Part shown: positions 33,501-46,500 of the stretch, in pieces
Layout of the letters: the number at the start of each line of letters is the position of its first letter
Position numbering within the stretch: position 1 is the stretch's first letter
Assembly (NCBI GenBank): GCA_013397435.1
Contig: VZRG01000855.1
Coordinates: 62,001-126,000 of the forward strand
Source: Erythrocercus mccallii
Lineage: Eukaryota > Chordata > Aves > Passeriformes > Dicruridae
DNA: 64,000 bases
Reading direction: 5' to 3'
Position numbers and translations under genes: made by a program
The notes under the pieces: generated by a model
Seen by the model: only the letters and a program-made list of their open reading frames with translations
Databases searched by the model: none
Told to the model about the DNA's origin: nothing

Positions 33501-36500
33501 CTTTAAAGCTACCAAAGCTTAACCCAGATCCCACTGAAATAAATGCTAAATTGCTAAATTCATTTCACTGGGAACTGAAATAGGCCTTTAGGATATATGT
33601 TTCCATTATTATTTATTTCCTTTTCTTTCATCACATGATATCATCGTAAGTACATCTGCATTCTTGAAGAAGTGGCATAGGAGATAAAGAATTTAATTTC
33701 CCACTTTAATTTCTCACTTTATTTTCCAAATTTAGAATGATTTGGGGGAAAAAACTTGGAGTAGTCCCCCAAATCTGTCCTGTAACCCACTGTTTTTGTT
33801 TAAACACCCATTAACATATGCCTAGATACTAAACTTGATTTGCCCCTGCAAATATCTTATCTTGCAGTACCAATCTATAAACTTTTGCTAGAGGTTAGAA
33901 TTTTTTTTTTGTCAAAAAATCCCAGCCTTTTCTAAGTGGTGTGAATTTGCTGGTGTAACATTACACGGAAAGCTCTGGCAACATGTGGAACAGGTTTGAG
34001 CAGCACTGTTTGCCAGCAACATGCTTTTGCTGTTGTTGCCACTTGTTTTCTGCATTACTGAAGTTGCTCTAGCACTGGCAGCATTCAGGTTAAAAATATC
34101 TTTAAATAAAAGCTTAGTGCCTGAGAGAATTTAAATAGTTTTTAAGCGTGATCCCACTTTGCATAGGTAAATTGGGCTATTTTGCAGCAAGATTGTGGTT
34201 TAAACAGAGATGTGGCTATCAGCACTTGAAGTGCCATGGGGACAGGGCCTCAAAATCGAACCAATATATAACCAGATGCTGACAGAACTGTGAACACTGG
34301 GGCTGGGAGTTATGAAGCAGAACATCATTCCCAGTCTTACTCTCACAACTCCTTTCCTTTTGGTGTCCTATACATCCTCTTCTACCCAATAAAGCTCATA
34401 ACAGCCTGTGTGATACTCTGTGGTGTTTTGAATTCCTCGCTCCCGGACAGGGCAATGCAGTGTGTTAACAACCAGGATGTCACAGCTGGCTCTGGTCTTG
34501 CCTCACAGGTGAAGCAATACCCTTGGTGAAGCAAGTGGTGGTTAACTTGTTTCCAAGTTTGTATTTGGACCTGCAGGGCTAGAGAAACAGAAACCAAAAG
34601 GGAAGGAATCACGTGGGGCAGACAAAGCGCCAGAGTACACGCTGACTTTCCAAAATTACATGTCCTTATATCCTCCAGGATATACAGTCCTATTTAGATA
34701 TCATTGCCATGTACAGCTCAGCTGTGGGCTGTTAGAGGAAAAGTCAGATTCAACACAGAAATCCTTGGAATGTTTTCCTAAATACATAAATGAGTGGGAT
34801 ATTTTATATAGTTGTTCCCTGCTGCTATCCTCCACATTTTCATCATAACTCTTCTTATTTAACTTTATTTTTGTTTGGTTTTGGTTTCTTATGTGCATAC
34901 TGTAGTTGGTCTCTTTGTCAGGGATTTTTAAACTGGAAATACAGTTCATCAAGAATTTGCTCTGACTGTTTTTGGGAGGTTAAAAAAAGTATCATTTTGT
35001 ACTATTTAGCAAAGGGTAGCCTGTTAAACTGCTGAACCTAGTCTGGTACAATACCTAACTGGTATTCATACACTAGTTCTATGTTTAAAAAATGAACCAT
35101 ACAGGATTGAATAGCTGAAATCTACTCAGACACAATGAAAATTCTATTGCTTTTTTAATATGAGATGTTCATGAAGTTGTTGTAAATTTCAATGGGTGTT
35201 CAATAGCTGGAGCACCACCCAGATCTAATTTGGCACGTGAATTACATTTAGAATCCATTTAAAGCATTGTTTTTAGGTTTGTTCACCCAGTCTTATCATG
35301 CAGTGCCTGTTTTTCCTTTGCAGTTACTCAGAGTCCACCAAGCTCTACTCAGATTGCTAATTAGCAGGAGCTGAATGCTTCTATTTAAAGGGGAAAATCA
35401 GGTGTGCATTCCTTCACTTTTTTTTTCACAGAAACTTAATTGCATGAGTTAGTGTGGTTGTTTCATTACTTTCACCTCAAATATTTTCTTTAAACAGTTC
35501 CAGAACAAGATGGAGGTAAGACTTCTGTGAGACAAGTTGTGAAGTTTGAGTGTTCCAAGATTTCTCTGAGTGAATGGAAGATGTTTCTCAGCACTGCAAT
35601 CGCCTCCTACTGTGCTACTCTTGATGTCCCATAAAAAAAGAAGGTTCCAGGAATACTTGCAATACAACAGAGAGCAATATATGTTAGTTAAAACAATTTT
35701 TGTGCCATTTAAAATGTTTGTTATCATAATAAAACATATTTAAAGTATTGTCTCACTGAATGAACACCTAATACAAATACCACTGCAGTAGGAAGGAAGC
35801 TTTGGTCATTTCATTTTCATTACACCAGTACCAATCTACTGCACTGCACCTGGTGTTGGCTGCCAGGTAGAACCCTGAAGATACAGCAGCAAACTGCTTC
35901 CACTGAGTGCTCATACTTCTGAAACCCTCTTCTTCTGACACTTCTCAGGAAGGGGTAATTGATTATCTTTTAGTTTGCAAAGTACCAATTAATTCAAACA
36001 GCTGAACTTTTTCCAAGGCATTAAATCCCCTTAGTTTAGAAATATGTTTGTATTTTCATTTGTTTTTAAAAATAGTAAGATTGTACTAAATTCTGGTTAA
36101 ATATCATGATGCTGATATGTTAGACAGAAATGTTGCTATTGAGAGCTCAGCAGTTACATCTGAGGAAAGTTTCCCCTGTTTTGCATGGTTTCCTGACAAA
36201 AGGAAATGAATTAAGATTAATTCTGTAGTAAAGGGAAAGAAAGCCATTGATTAAACAATGTCTTCTCAACTTTGTGCCATAGGGGAGAAAAGGCAGTTGC
36301 TCAACACACAGAGGAAATAGAGTTTAACAGAATATTTGGATTACAGTGTGATTAGATGGCAGATTTTATTGCCACTATATATTGCTAAAGGCATAAAGCT
36401 GGAAAAAAATGTATTCTGGCTACCTGTGGTAGGTGCGATTTTCATCATGTCGGTTGGGTAATTGGGTAGACCCATTTTCTAGGACAATTCTCCCAAATGC

Positions 36501-39500
36501 ATAAATGTGAAAATAAGAGATTTCTCTACAGCTATTTTCCTCTTACTCTCTTTGCTCTCTTTCTCAGTTTTGTGCTAGAGTTTTTCTTCTTCTTTTATTT
36601 TTTTGTGTCTGCATAAGGTAGGCTCTCCTTACCCTAATTCAAATTATACATGCTGTACACATCTGTGCATTTATCATAAAAAGGTCACAGATTTGTAGAC
36701 TCTACAAGTTTGAGCTAAAGAGGTAGCCCAAAAGATAACAGAAATACTGTCCAGGAAATGGAAACCAACAGAATCTTGTTTCCCTTTATTAGATGTGGAG
36801 AAATTACGCGGTAGGGAATTTCCGAATATCTCCTCTACACTAAATACTTTAGTTATATGACTTTTTATCACACACCAAGGAATCAATCACAGGATAGAAA
36901 GTCTAAGAAACTAGAATATATGAGTTACTGAATTCATGGAACTTCATACTGTTCTCTTATTGATAGTCCATCTTAGTCGTATTTCAACCTATATGCATAC
37001 TTTTGTCTTCTTTTGTAGTTTTGGCACAGACTGAGACATCTCTTCCCTTTGCAAATCTGAGACTAGCATTCAGAATGGATACTAGCATCCATTTCAGCTT
37101 CAGGAAAATGTTCTCCTACACCATTGTCAATGTTATTTGCTATCAGTGGGCTCGTTTAGTTCAGGAATGAAAAGGCAGGTGTTTGGGTGCAGGCCTATGC
37201 AGACATCCATGCCCTGTTGTGGCAAATTCTGTCTGTTTGGCAGTGCAGCTGGACGTGCAAAACTGCACCTTTCCCAAGAACGAATCAGTGAGGCTGATAG
37301 CAAGATAAAAATGATTTATAAAATGATAAAAATGATAAAAAAACCTCTGTAACCTCACACACACATTTTCTGGGGCATGAATAGCAGCTGAATTTAATTT
37401 TTGAGGTGACTTCTTATATATTCTGGCTTGACCTGAGAGTTTTCCAAAAGACTCCCAACTCTGCTAGCAGTTAGTGGGATTCTTGTTATAGGAAAAACTC
37501 AGTATGGTTCTCCAAGCACATCAGCTAGTTCTGCCATGAGCCCCACCTCTTTTGACCAGTACTGTGGACATGAAATAAACACCTGTACTCATCACTGTCT
37601 GACATCCCAGCTGCAAGTTCAAAGCATATGCTTCAGGCTTACAGTCACTGTTCAGATGCTGAGGGAGGCTATTTTCTTCTCATGAATACAAATATCCTGT
37701 TTAAAATAAATATTGGCTATCTGTAGTGGCCTAAGACTGAAAACAATTCCAAATTATTCTAGCAGGTTGTCAAGAGATCAAAAATGCCAACAGTGTATGA
37801 GCTGATGCAACTTACTGCCAGTTACATAAACCAGGAAAGCATGGAGTGATTGACTGAACAGCAAATACTACTGCTTTTAGACTGAACCCATCATGTTTGG
37901 TTACCTTTCCATTAGCTTAGTAAGATTATATTCACTTGCCTAACACTAAATAATTAAATTAACTAGCTACAATAAACAGTGTAGGAAAAGAAAAACAAAA
38001 TCAAAGGAAAAGATACACTGTATTTTATAAGGTGGAACTGAACATGAAAGCCCCTGGTATAAAGAAAAAGTATCCAAACACACACAGCCCTCTATTAAGA
38101 CCTGAAATTTTTGACAAGGTGAAAAAACTGGTCTCATTGAAGACAGTGGTATGTCTTCCACTAAATTTTAAGGTCAGGATCAGACTGAGATACTTCCCTG
38201 TTTTTAAGAACCAGGAACATTTAATGGATATGACAGAATTCACCTTACAAGCACAAAATACCCCTGACATTGGATACACCATCCTATTTTATCTTTTAGA
38301 AATCAGAAATAGAATTATTCTGGGACTGAGTAGAATTATTCTGGGATTGCTGGTTTTCTTTTGATGTTCCTTTTGTTGTGGTGATGGGGCAAAAATGGGT
38401 GTAAACAGCTTGAAGTAAGAAAAAGCAATGGATGTTTATATTGTTATTATATGAAGACTTGCCAACTTGTCATTAATCCTGTTACACTGAGTTGGTTTAT
38501 TGCAGGGACAGGTAGCTTAGTAGTGGTTAGAATGTGAGTACACCTGGTTTGCAGTTCAAAACAGGGTTGATGCAGTTGGAATTTAAAAAAAAAACCAAAT
38601 GAATATAAACCTTTAGGGGAAATGGCAATTAAAAAAGAAGAAAAAAAAAAGTAGCAGGAAAGAACTAAACCCATGTCAGCTTTCAAAAAGTGCTGGCTGG
38701 ATGTTAAAAAGTCAGAGGACTTTTCCCCAGTCAAATAAAAGTTTCCTTGTAAAATACTTGAACCTAGCTAGCAGCACTAATGAGATAAGTCTGTAAAACT
38801 CTCTATGCCATTAGCAAGGCCACAGGAATATTAACAGCAACAGCAAGAAAAATTAGATGTCACAAATTATTTCAGAGTGTTTCCTCCCATTCCAAGACCA
38901 TCCTACCTGTTTTCATAGTACCATGTTGCAAAGCCTGTAAAATGCAAAGCCTGCTTTTTATTGTGTCTAATGGAATGCCCCAAATCTCTGGTTAACCCAG
39001 CAAAACTATATTTTTATAATCAGGAAACCAAAGTTAATCCCTAGAGCTTCAGAAATAATAATGTTATTTATCATTTGTATCACAATAGCAAGAAGAGAAG
39101 CCAAACAAATTTTGGGTTGCAATGTGCAAATATGAAAATATGCAACCTAAACAGATATCACAGAAATCACAGAAATATGCAACCTAAACAGACCAGACAG
39201 CCAGAGGGTGAGAGAGGAAACAAAGATGCATGCTAAATAATTAAAAAATTACAAAGCCAAAATAAAAACCAAAGGAAGTTACAGAAGATACATTAGAAAC
39301 CTAATTACCATCAGGGTTCTTGCAAGTGTGAAAAATGCTATTGTTTGTGGAGCTTCATTTCTGTCAGAAAAAAAGGACAATGAATGAAGGTATGGAGATA
39401 CTTAATTCCAGGCTCACAATGAAGCAACTACATCACTGCAGCTACTTAGAAAAGTTCCTTTCTAATAGAAACAGTACTATTAGCTGAGAAAATCCCATTG

Positions 39501-41122
39501 GATTTCCATTTGGTGAGTTTCTTTTGTTTAAGGATCTTTGTATTATCATGCAGAAAAGCTCTGAGCCACTTTGCCAAGTTCAGGTCTTTACATGTTGAGT
39601 GAGAAGATACTGAGTCAGGAGGACACACATTCTTTTCCATTCTGCCCACAATTTTTTGGTGAGCAGTAAATCTGCCTTACACTATTTGGTGAAAGAGCAC
39701 ATCAGCTTGTGTTTCAGGTCTCTGGATCTAATTCAGAAAAAGACATGTACTACCTATAAAGCCTTAAGGGAGCATGCAGTTTCTACATGGGTAGTTATCA
39801 AGCGACATACAGATTAAGAGTTTGTTGGGACTTCACAGGACATTTAAACAGAGGCTGAACAAAAGACTATCAGAATTCTTAATATAAACCAACCGCATAG
39901 CTAATATTTGATGTATATTGCCACATATAGAGCAGAATTGCTAATTTTAGTATCACCATGACTACTGATCACTCTCTGCAACTACTTAAAAATTTTATAG
40001 TGCTTGAAACAAGTCTATGTGCTTTTTGTAGTTTTCCTTAGTACAACTGAGTCTCCTTTCTCATTCCACACAGTAAAAATTATCTATCGTCCAGTTTTGC
40101 CAGTTCCTCTCATACAGCATCTTATCTGCACAGCTTTTCTCTGAGTTCAAAAACATCCTGGTGGTAAATGTGCAGTGAAAATGCAAGTAAGGTGTCCCTC
40201 AACAACTGCACATTGCTTGCAAGATCCACAGTGAACTGCTAAATACTCAAAGCCTTCCTTAATACCCTTCTGCAAATATAATTGTTGTGTATTTGATGAA
40301 TTCCCCTCACTGGTCTTTTCTCCTATGCTTTTTCCAAACTGCACAAACTTAGATGACTTTTTTAAATGAGCAGTGTAAGTGGGTTTGAAGCTCTGTGTTA
40401 CTGGGAAGGCTACAACAGCCAAGGCTGTCCTAATAAAGAGAGAGCACCTAAGAGATAACTGGCTTACTGCCTTTGCGATGCTCCAAGACTTAATCCAACC
40501 CCTCATCTCAGAAGAGATGAAGCAGTGGAGTGAGTATGCCTTGAACCAAATTGCTCCCTGGTTTGGGAGCAGGAAGTTTGTAAATACTTTGTTTTACTAC
40601 ATGAAAGTCAATTAACTGTACTCAAGTCCTATGTCCAGCTAAAGAGATCCAGATTTTCTCAGCTGTCGGAAACCTGAGAGAGGCCTAGAATTTCCCATTT
40701 TCTGTCTCAGACACAAACCACTCACTCAGGCCAGTGTAAAGAGTGAATTACAAAAATATCAAAATGGAATGCAAAAGACAAATTAAAACAATCTAGATGT
40801 ACAATCATTCAGGAATCAGATTTTTAAAAACATAGATACAGCAAGCTGTGGGTCATAGATGACTGCTTTGCAGCAAGTGCAACAAAAGAAAATTTCTTCA
40901 TTTAAAAATGAAGCCCATTCACTGGGCTGAGCTCCCCTTAAAACTGGCATCTGTGACTGGAGTCTCCTTCTGCACTGGCCATGAACAGACCCTTGCAACC
41001 AACTGAGCAATCAGAGCATAACACATTGCCTCTTGCTATCTGAGCCACAATAACAGGCCGTATTTCTGGTTCCTTGCCTCTGGCCACTGCAAAACAATAT
41101 ATAGGTTTGCCTAGGCTGCCAT
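30551..41122. other. AT-rich stretch, no recognised gene
   Basis: Ten kilobases of AT-rich DNA in which I recognise no gene. Frames are short, overlapping and not protein-like. There is one possible LTR remnant near 34.2 kb (separate entry), and a local direct repeat of AATATGCAACCTAAACAGA at about 39137-39195. Confidence 0.4.
34195..34470 (+). mobile_element. possible LTR remnant
   Basis: A TATA-like CCAATATATAACC at 34260 is followed about 125 bases later by an AATAAA at 34388 and then GTGTTTTGAATTCCTCGCTCC, a U5-like region. The spacing is that of TATA, R and poly(A) signal in a retroviral LTR. No clear TG...CA ends or target duplication were found, so it is a weak call; a host promoter or poly(A) site would be an alternative. 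Confidence 0.25.
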
Positions 41123-41336
41123 AATGAATCACAGAATCACCAATCAGTTCGTTTAGAAAAGAACTCCAACATCATGGAGTCCAACCTTTGATTGACCACC
41201 ACCTTGTCAACTAGACACTGAGTGTCACTCCCAGTGATTCCTGAACATCTCCAGGGATGGTGACTCTACTACTTCCCTGAGCAGTACATTCCAATGTTTA
41301 ACAATCCTTTCCATGAAAGAATTCCTTATGGTGGTT
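41123..41336 (-). mobile_element. CR1 LINE, 3' end fragment
   Basis: In reverse orientation it starts AATCACAGAATCACC (the complement of the ATTCTGTGATT tail) and runs through AGTCCAACCTTTGATTGACC, CCCAGTGATTCCTGAACATC, CAGGGATGGTGACTCTACTA and TTCCAATGTTTAACAATCC, all usual CR1 3' blocks. It is about 210 bases and truncated at the 5' end. Confidence 0.9.
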
Positions 41337-41559
41337 TGAGGGTAGACACTTGCCACAGGTGAGAAATGCAGGTATGGTCAGCTAATGCAACTCAGTGAGT
41401 TGTGCCACTTCACCACTTTTAATTGCTGGTACATACCTTCACTGTATATGGTTACACCAGAAATGGAGAAACCCTGTTATGTTCATGAGTGTTATACCCA
41501 TGCACTACTATTTAGTCACAGTTAGTGTGTGGATTTTATTGCTCATTCAAAAAAGCAGA

Positions 41560-42260
41560 TGTTATAAATGAAAAATCGCCAATCCGATTTTAATAGAAAA
41601 ATCAAAAATGTTTATTTACAATTATTTACAAATTTCGGAAAAATTTGGAAAATAGAAAAAAATGAGCCAAGGAGTCCCAAAACCCTAGGAGCCGGCCCGG
41701 GGTTCGGCTCCTGGTGTCACAGGGTCTGTGTCAAAACGACACTGCCTCTGCGTTCAGGAAGACATGTGTTTTTTGAGGTGGTCTTATACTGTTTTTCATA
41801 GCCTGGGGCTAAGGTGTACAATGGAGAGAATAGGGTTTCTTGGGGCTGATGAACTCATCCCACAGCTGGACAATGTGGCTGGAAGTCTGCCGGGGTGGGT
41901 CCTGGTTTCAAGTAGAGTCTGTTTTTTGTCTGATTATTGCTGTGCTGGAGGTGGGACAAAGACTTTAATAGCGGGATTCTTACAGTCGATGGCTCGGTCA
42001 TTGACGAAGCTCCTGTCCTTTGTCTCTCTGCTGGCCGCACATTAACACTTGACTTCTAGGAGGTAGCACAACCTGTCCAGCAGGTTTGTGTTATTGTTTC
42101 TTATCAGGGCTGCTCATGTGCCGCACCCAAGCCATCTCCACTGCTGCTGAACCTCTCTGGAGAGAAACTTAACTCCTACAAACCTACATTTTCTACAATC
42201 TAACAAAATATTATTATAAAATATCATAACACGAATTACATTGTAAGTTCACCTATAACA
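41560..42260 (-). mobile_element. solo LTR, minus strand, perfect 5-bp target duplication
   Basis: It begins TGTTATAAATGAAAAATCGC and ends TTCACCTATAACA, with GCAGA on both sides (41555-41559 and 42261-42265). The sequence follows the 17.7 kb copy closely at both ends and in the CTTATACTGTTTTTC-AGCCTG block, so the two are of one family and in the same orientation. No internal viral genes. Frames inside it are spurious. Confidence 0.92.
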
Positions 42261-42265
42261 GCAGA

Positions 42266-43880
42266 CAACACATTTTAAAATTTGTAATTATAAGCTAATT
42301 TTTCCCTTTTAAAATCAATATTTTCTTTTTTCACAGACATCACCAATCCCAGTAATGACAGATTTTTCTATCTGTTTTGTTTGGTATGTTAACTAGCAAA
42401 CATTCTGGACCACAGAGTGGGAAGAATGTAATTTACCATGAAAGGTGCATATAAATGTTGAGTTATTTCTGCCTGATCATTTCTTTCTTTGGCATGAGGC
42501 CCTGAGGACAGCAGGAGAGTAAGAGGTTTCTCAAAGAGAAAGTTCGTGCCTACCTTTGGATATGGGAGAAGTAATTAGTAGAAGTAAAAAGTAGTCAGTA
42601 ATATGGACAAGACTGTCCCTGAAGAAAGAAATCAGGAGAATTGTCAGTATTTAAGAAGGACACAAGAGAGCTACTTAGAAAGTGGTAAAGGCACCACGAC
42701 TGCACTTTTGAGAAACTAATCATAATAAAGCAGAATAAAACCTGTTGGTCAGAGCATGTTGTTCAGTCTTCTGAAGGCTTGAGTTCACTTTCAAGCATGT
42801 CTGGCTGTATACGCAGTTTGTTCTCACACACAACATGATTAGTACTTTGTTAGTAATGATGGCAGCTGAGTATGTACCATTGCTGCCAGAAGACGCCTGG
42901 CACATGACTGTCCTCTGACAAGCATTTGGCATATGCTTTCACAATGCAGATGAATCTTCTGCTGCTAGGCCTGGTTTGAAGGGGTTGGCTTCTTACAGTT
43001 TCATGCTGCTGGCTACACAATGTCACTTTGGGCACAACACATGTTGAGACACAAGACAGCGGAGAGGCCTGAAATTCTGAAGTGATACCAGAAGCATCTA
43101 ACACAGATGACTGTGGATGCGCTTGACTTATCTTTGTTCCTTGAGAGGAATTGCTTGGGCAACAGTTGAAACTGTATGTTATCCCAGTGCTTGATGAAAA
43201 TGTCACAACAATTTAGAATACAATGGTACTACTAATGTGGACAGTCCTCCAGGATACCATTACTGGGCTAGCAGTTTTGGCCAAAGATTTTTATGATGTT
43301 TCTGCAATTCACCTGCTCCTGCATGAAATGTAACCAATAAAAACTGGAAGTTCTTACATTACATAGCTTAAATGTAAAATATTAAAACATTGCATGGTGT
43401 TCCCCTTATTGGTTCATATGCTTATGAAACCAGATATTTCTGCAGATGTTTTATGTGTAAATATGCTTACTCTAAACATTTCCATGTAAGTAGCCATGAT
43501 CTTTTGCACAAATTAAAAAAAAATTATTTTAGCATGTCTTTTTCAACATTGCTTTGCTACTTCTCACAATAGTTTTTCATGAGTGGAGTCCTGAGAAACA
43601 GAGCTTGAGAAAGAAAATGAACTTGTGGTTTTAAACTAACTGGATCTGCATCAAAATTCTGGATTAAGATTCTGGTTTTACCACATACTATATATATATG
43701 ACTGGAGGCAAGGCATACTGTCTCTTTACACTTCAATTTCTCATCTTGAAAGCAGGCATAATAGTTTCTCTGCATAACAGGATTCTTGTGAAGTAAAATC
43801 CATGAAGAGTAATGATAATTTTCAATGGAAATAACAATTGCAGCTTTTGCAATTATACCTGCAGCTCTTTGCATGTATAA
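42266..43880. other. AT-rich non-coding stretch
   Basis: I recognise nothing here. Minus-strand frames at about 42.9-43.2 and 43.6-43.9 kb are not protein-like. Confidence 0.35.
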
Positions 43881-43887
43881 AATAAGG

Positions 43888-44620
43888 CCAAGTGCCATGT
43901 ACTGCACTTGGGCCTCAGTAAACCCATGCAGCTCTACAGGCTGGGAGAGAGAGGTGCTCAGCAAAAAGGGACTTGGGGGTGCTCACTGAGAGCCGGCTCA
44001 GTGTGAGCCAGCGTGTGCCCAGGTGGCCCAGAAGGCCAATGGCATCTTGGCCTGAACCAAGAATAGTGTGGCCAGCAGGACAAGAGAAGTGATCATCCTC
44101 CTATACTTGGCATTGCTGAGGCTGCACCTCAAGTCTGGTTCTAGACCACTCACTTCAAAAGGACATTAAGATACTGGAAGAAAGGGCAAGAAGGCTTACT
44201 TAAGGACTAGAAAACATGCCTTACAGGGAGTTGCTGAGGTAGCTGGGTTTATTTAGTCACAAAAAGAGGAGGCCCAGGGGAAACCTCATTGCTCTCCACA
44301 ACTCCCTGAAAAGAGATTGCAGTGGGGGGGTTGGTCTCTTCTACTGTGCCTGCAGTGATAGGAGCAGAGGAAATGGCCTTTAGCTGAGACAGGAGAATCA
44401 GATTAGATATTAGAATTTTTTTTTCACTGTTTTTTCACTGTTAGGGCATGTCAAGCATAGGAATAGATTGCCCTGGGAGGTGGTGGAGGCACCATCTCTC
44501 AAGGTGATTAAGAGGCATCTGGATGATGTGGGTTAGTGGTTTAGGGGTTACAGTGCTAGTGCTGGGTTGATGGTTGGACTTGGCAATCTTAGAAGTCTCT
44601 CCCAACCTTGATGATTCTAG
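43888..44620 (+). mobile_element. CR1 LINE, 3' fragment
   Basis: A longer CR1 copy: it starts with CCAAGTGCCATGTACTGCAC and CAGGCTGGGAGAGAG blocks, then GCCCAGAAGGCCAATGGCAT, GGCATTGCTGAGGCTGCACC, the ACATGCCTTACAGGGAGTTG block shared almost exactly with the copy at 4.6 kb, and the end CCAACCTTGATGATTCTAGG. The final tract has lost its regular ATTCTATG repeats. The two copies share one subfamily. Confidence 0.9.
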
Positions 44621-45440
44621 GGTTTTAAATAAGGGTGCTCATCATCTAAACACACACAGCAGAAACACCATCTGCAGGGCACTGAGCTGAAACTGGTTTT
44701 CAGTGACTGGCTCTTGAAGGGAAGATCAGTGTCAGGGCATGCCTGATAGTGCTTCTCACACTATGTCCTTCTGAGGGAAATCAGACATAAGTATATTAGT
44801 GGGCACAAAACCCTTTTAGAAAATATCCAAAATTGTAAAAAACACAGTCTGGGGAAATAATTAACCATAAACATGTTGACAATCAAAAAAATGTATATTG
44901 CCACATTTTTCACTTTAACTCATGGTTCATAACTGAACCACGGATGATGTGCAAAACCAGGAAAAGTCGTGCAGTGGAAGAGACAGCAACCTACGTCTCT
45001 GTAAAGAACCATGGCTCGACAGCAACATGGTGTTGGTGTCACTGGGTATAGCTTCCAGCCATACTTCTGCACCAAGCAAGGAATATCTGATATTGCATGT
45101 TCATCGTGTTTCATATTTGAGTCATGCTTGCCACCTTCAACATTTCCACCTTATTTTTTACTTTCAAAAGACAACGTATGATCTGTTGGAATGGAGTGGA
45201 CACACCTCTCCGAGAGTCGCAGCAGCACCATACCTATTTTGAATCATTAAAGCGGCTACAGGTGTGGAGCACCCACGATGACTCACCACCACTCTGTCAG
45301 CAACAGAAGTGACTGCTGGGGGAACGGGGGATGTTGAAATTTTACCGACGCCTTGCTGCTGGCAACAGCTGAGGGTCAGAAGACAAATCCCCTTCTCATT
45401 TCCTTGTCCGACCACAAGCACACCAGCTTTCGTGACCCGC
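44621..45440. other. non-coding stretch leading to the CpG island
   Basis: No gene is seen. Composition shifts from AT-rich to GC-rich from about 45.2 kb. The minus strand has a good donor-like AGTGGTG before GTGAGTC near 45283, without a supported exon. Confidence 0.3.
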
Positions 45441-45446
45441 TTTCCG

Positions 45447-45755
45447 CTACTCCTCAAGGCCGTGGCGATGGCAGCACATTTTGGCTAGGGAACGGTCTGC
45501 TCTGGGGTCCCAGCGGTGGGCAGCGAGTCCCCGGCGCTGGTAGCGGAGCGGGTCGGGCAGGAGCGCTGTGGCAGCGGCGGGGGCTGGACCGCGCGGAGGC
45601 GGCGCAGGAGGAGCGGGCGGCACAGCGATAGCGCTGACGGGCAGCGGCAGCCGCTCTTTGTCCCCTCCCCTCCCTGGCGCGCCCAGCCCAGCCGGCAGCG
45701 CGGAGCGGAGCGGGCCGGCCTGGGGATTCCCTCCCCGCGCCGCTGAGGTCGCCAT
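45447..45755 (-). CDS. possible minus-strand first coding exon, unknown
   Basis: The ATG at 45755 has a near-optimal context (AAGATGGCG) in the CpG island and begins MATSAARGGNPQAG. The frame runs 102 codons, Pro/Ala/Arg-rich, to a stop at 45447. I see no consensus donor within it, and open GC-rich frames are common in CpG islands. So it may be chance, a short upstream frame, or the beginning of a divergent gene. Confidence 0.22.
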   Translation of the reverse strand: MATSAARGGNPQAGPLRSALPAGLGAPGRGGDKERLPLPVSAIAVPPAPPAPPPRGPAPAAATALLPDPLRYQRRGLAAHRWDPRADRSLAKMCCHRHGLEE

Positions 45756-45840
45756 CTTCACCTCCGAGCTCGCCTCGGACGCTGCCGGCCGGGCTCCCGG
45801 GGAGCCACCGGGAGCCTGCGCCGCGCCTGCCCGCTGCATG

Positions 45841-45997
45841 TGACCGGCGGGCGGTAGCGGCCTCCTCCGCGGATCTCCGCTGCGTTCTCCTCCGCCCCCG
45901 GCGCGGCGGGGAGAGGGCGCGGGGCGCCCGGCAGCGGGAGACGGAGGTGCCGGGGCGCGGCGGGCACACAAAGGAGCGGGCGCCGCCGTGGGCAGCG
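45841..45997 (+). other. candidate first exon (5' UTR) of a plus-strand gene
   Basis: It ends at GGGCAGCG before GTGAGTGGCGG, a strong donor at 45998, inside the CpG island. The transcription start is unknown; the left edge shown is only the base after a TGA. An ATG at 45838 is followed directly by TGA, and no other in-frame ATG precedes the donor, so the exon is probably non-coding. The gene is not identified, and most of the region downstream would be its intron. Confidence 0.4.
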
Positions 45998-46388
45998 GTG
46001 AGTGGCGGGGCAGTGCAGCGCGGATCCCCGCTCTGTCCACCTTTCCCTATACCTGCCGGTGGGCTGGGCTGCGGCCACTGCCTCTCCCGGGGGCCCGCTG
46101 GGAGCGATGGCGGGGGGACAGCGGAGAGGGTGTTCTGTTGCGCCGCTGCCTGGGACCGCCGGTGTTTTCCGCACCGCCAACCCCACCGCCGGGCAGCGGC
46201 AAGCGAGGGCCGAGCGAGGTGCCCGGGGGCGGCGGGGCCGGTGCTGGGCGGGGCGATGCGGGGGAGACTCCAGCCGCGCCGCCTCGGCAGCGGGCAGTGC
46301 CGCGGGCGCGGCGGGTGATGCTCCGCCGTAATCGCGCTTGGCGCTCGGACAAAGAGAAGCGAGCAACAAATTTTGTGGTGGGCGATTA

Positions 46389-46500
46389 GGAAAAAAAAAA
46401 AATCAAGAGGGGTTTGGCTTTCCTGGGTTTTGGTTTTTTTGGATTTTTTTGGGGGTTTGAGGCTTTTGGGGGGTGAGTTGGGTTTTTTTTCTTGGTTCTT
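46389..46500 (+). repeat. T/G-rich low-complexity tract with G runs
   Basis: Homopolymer-rich sequence follows a run of twelve A: alternating T and G tracts with runs of five, six and three G around 46450-46480. It lies within the GC-rich promoter region, in what would be the first intron. Confidence 0.6.
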
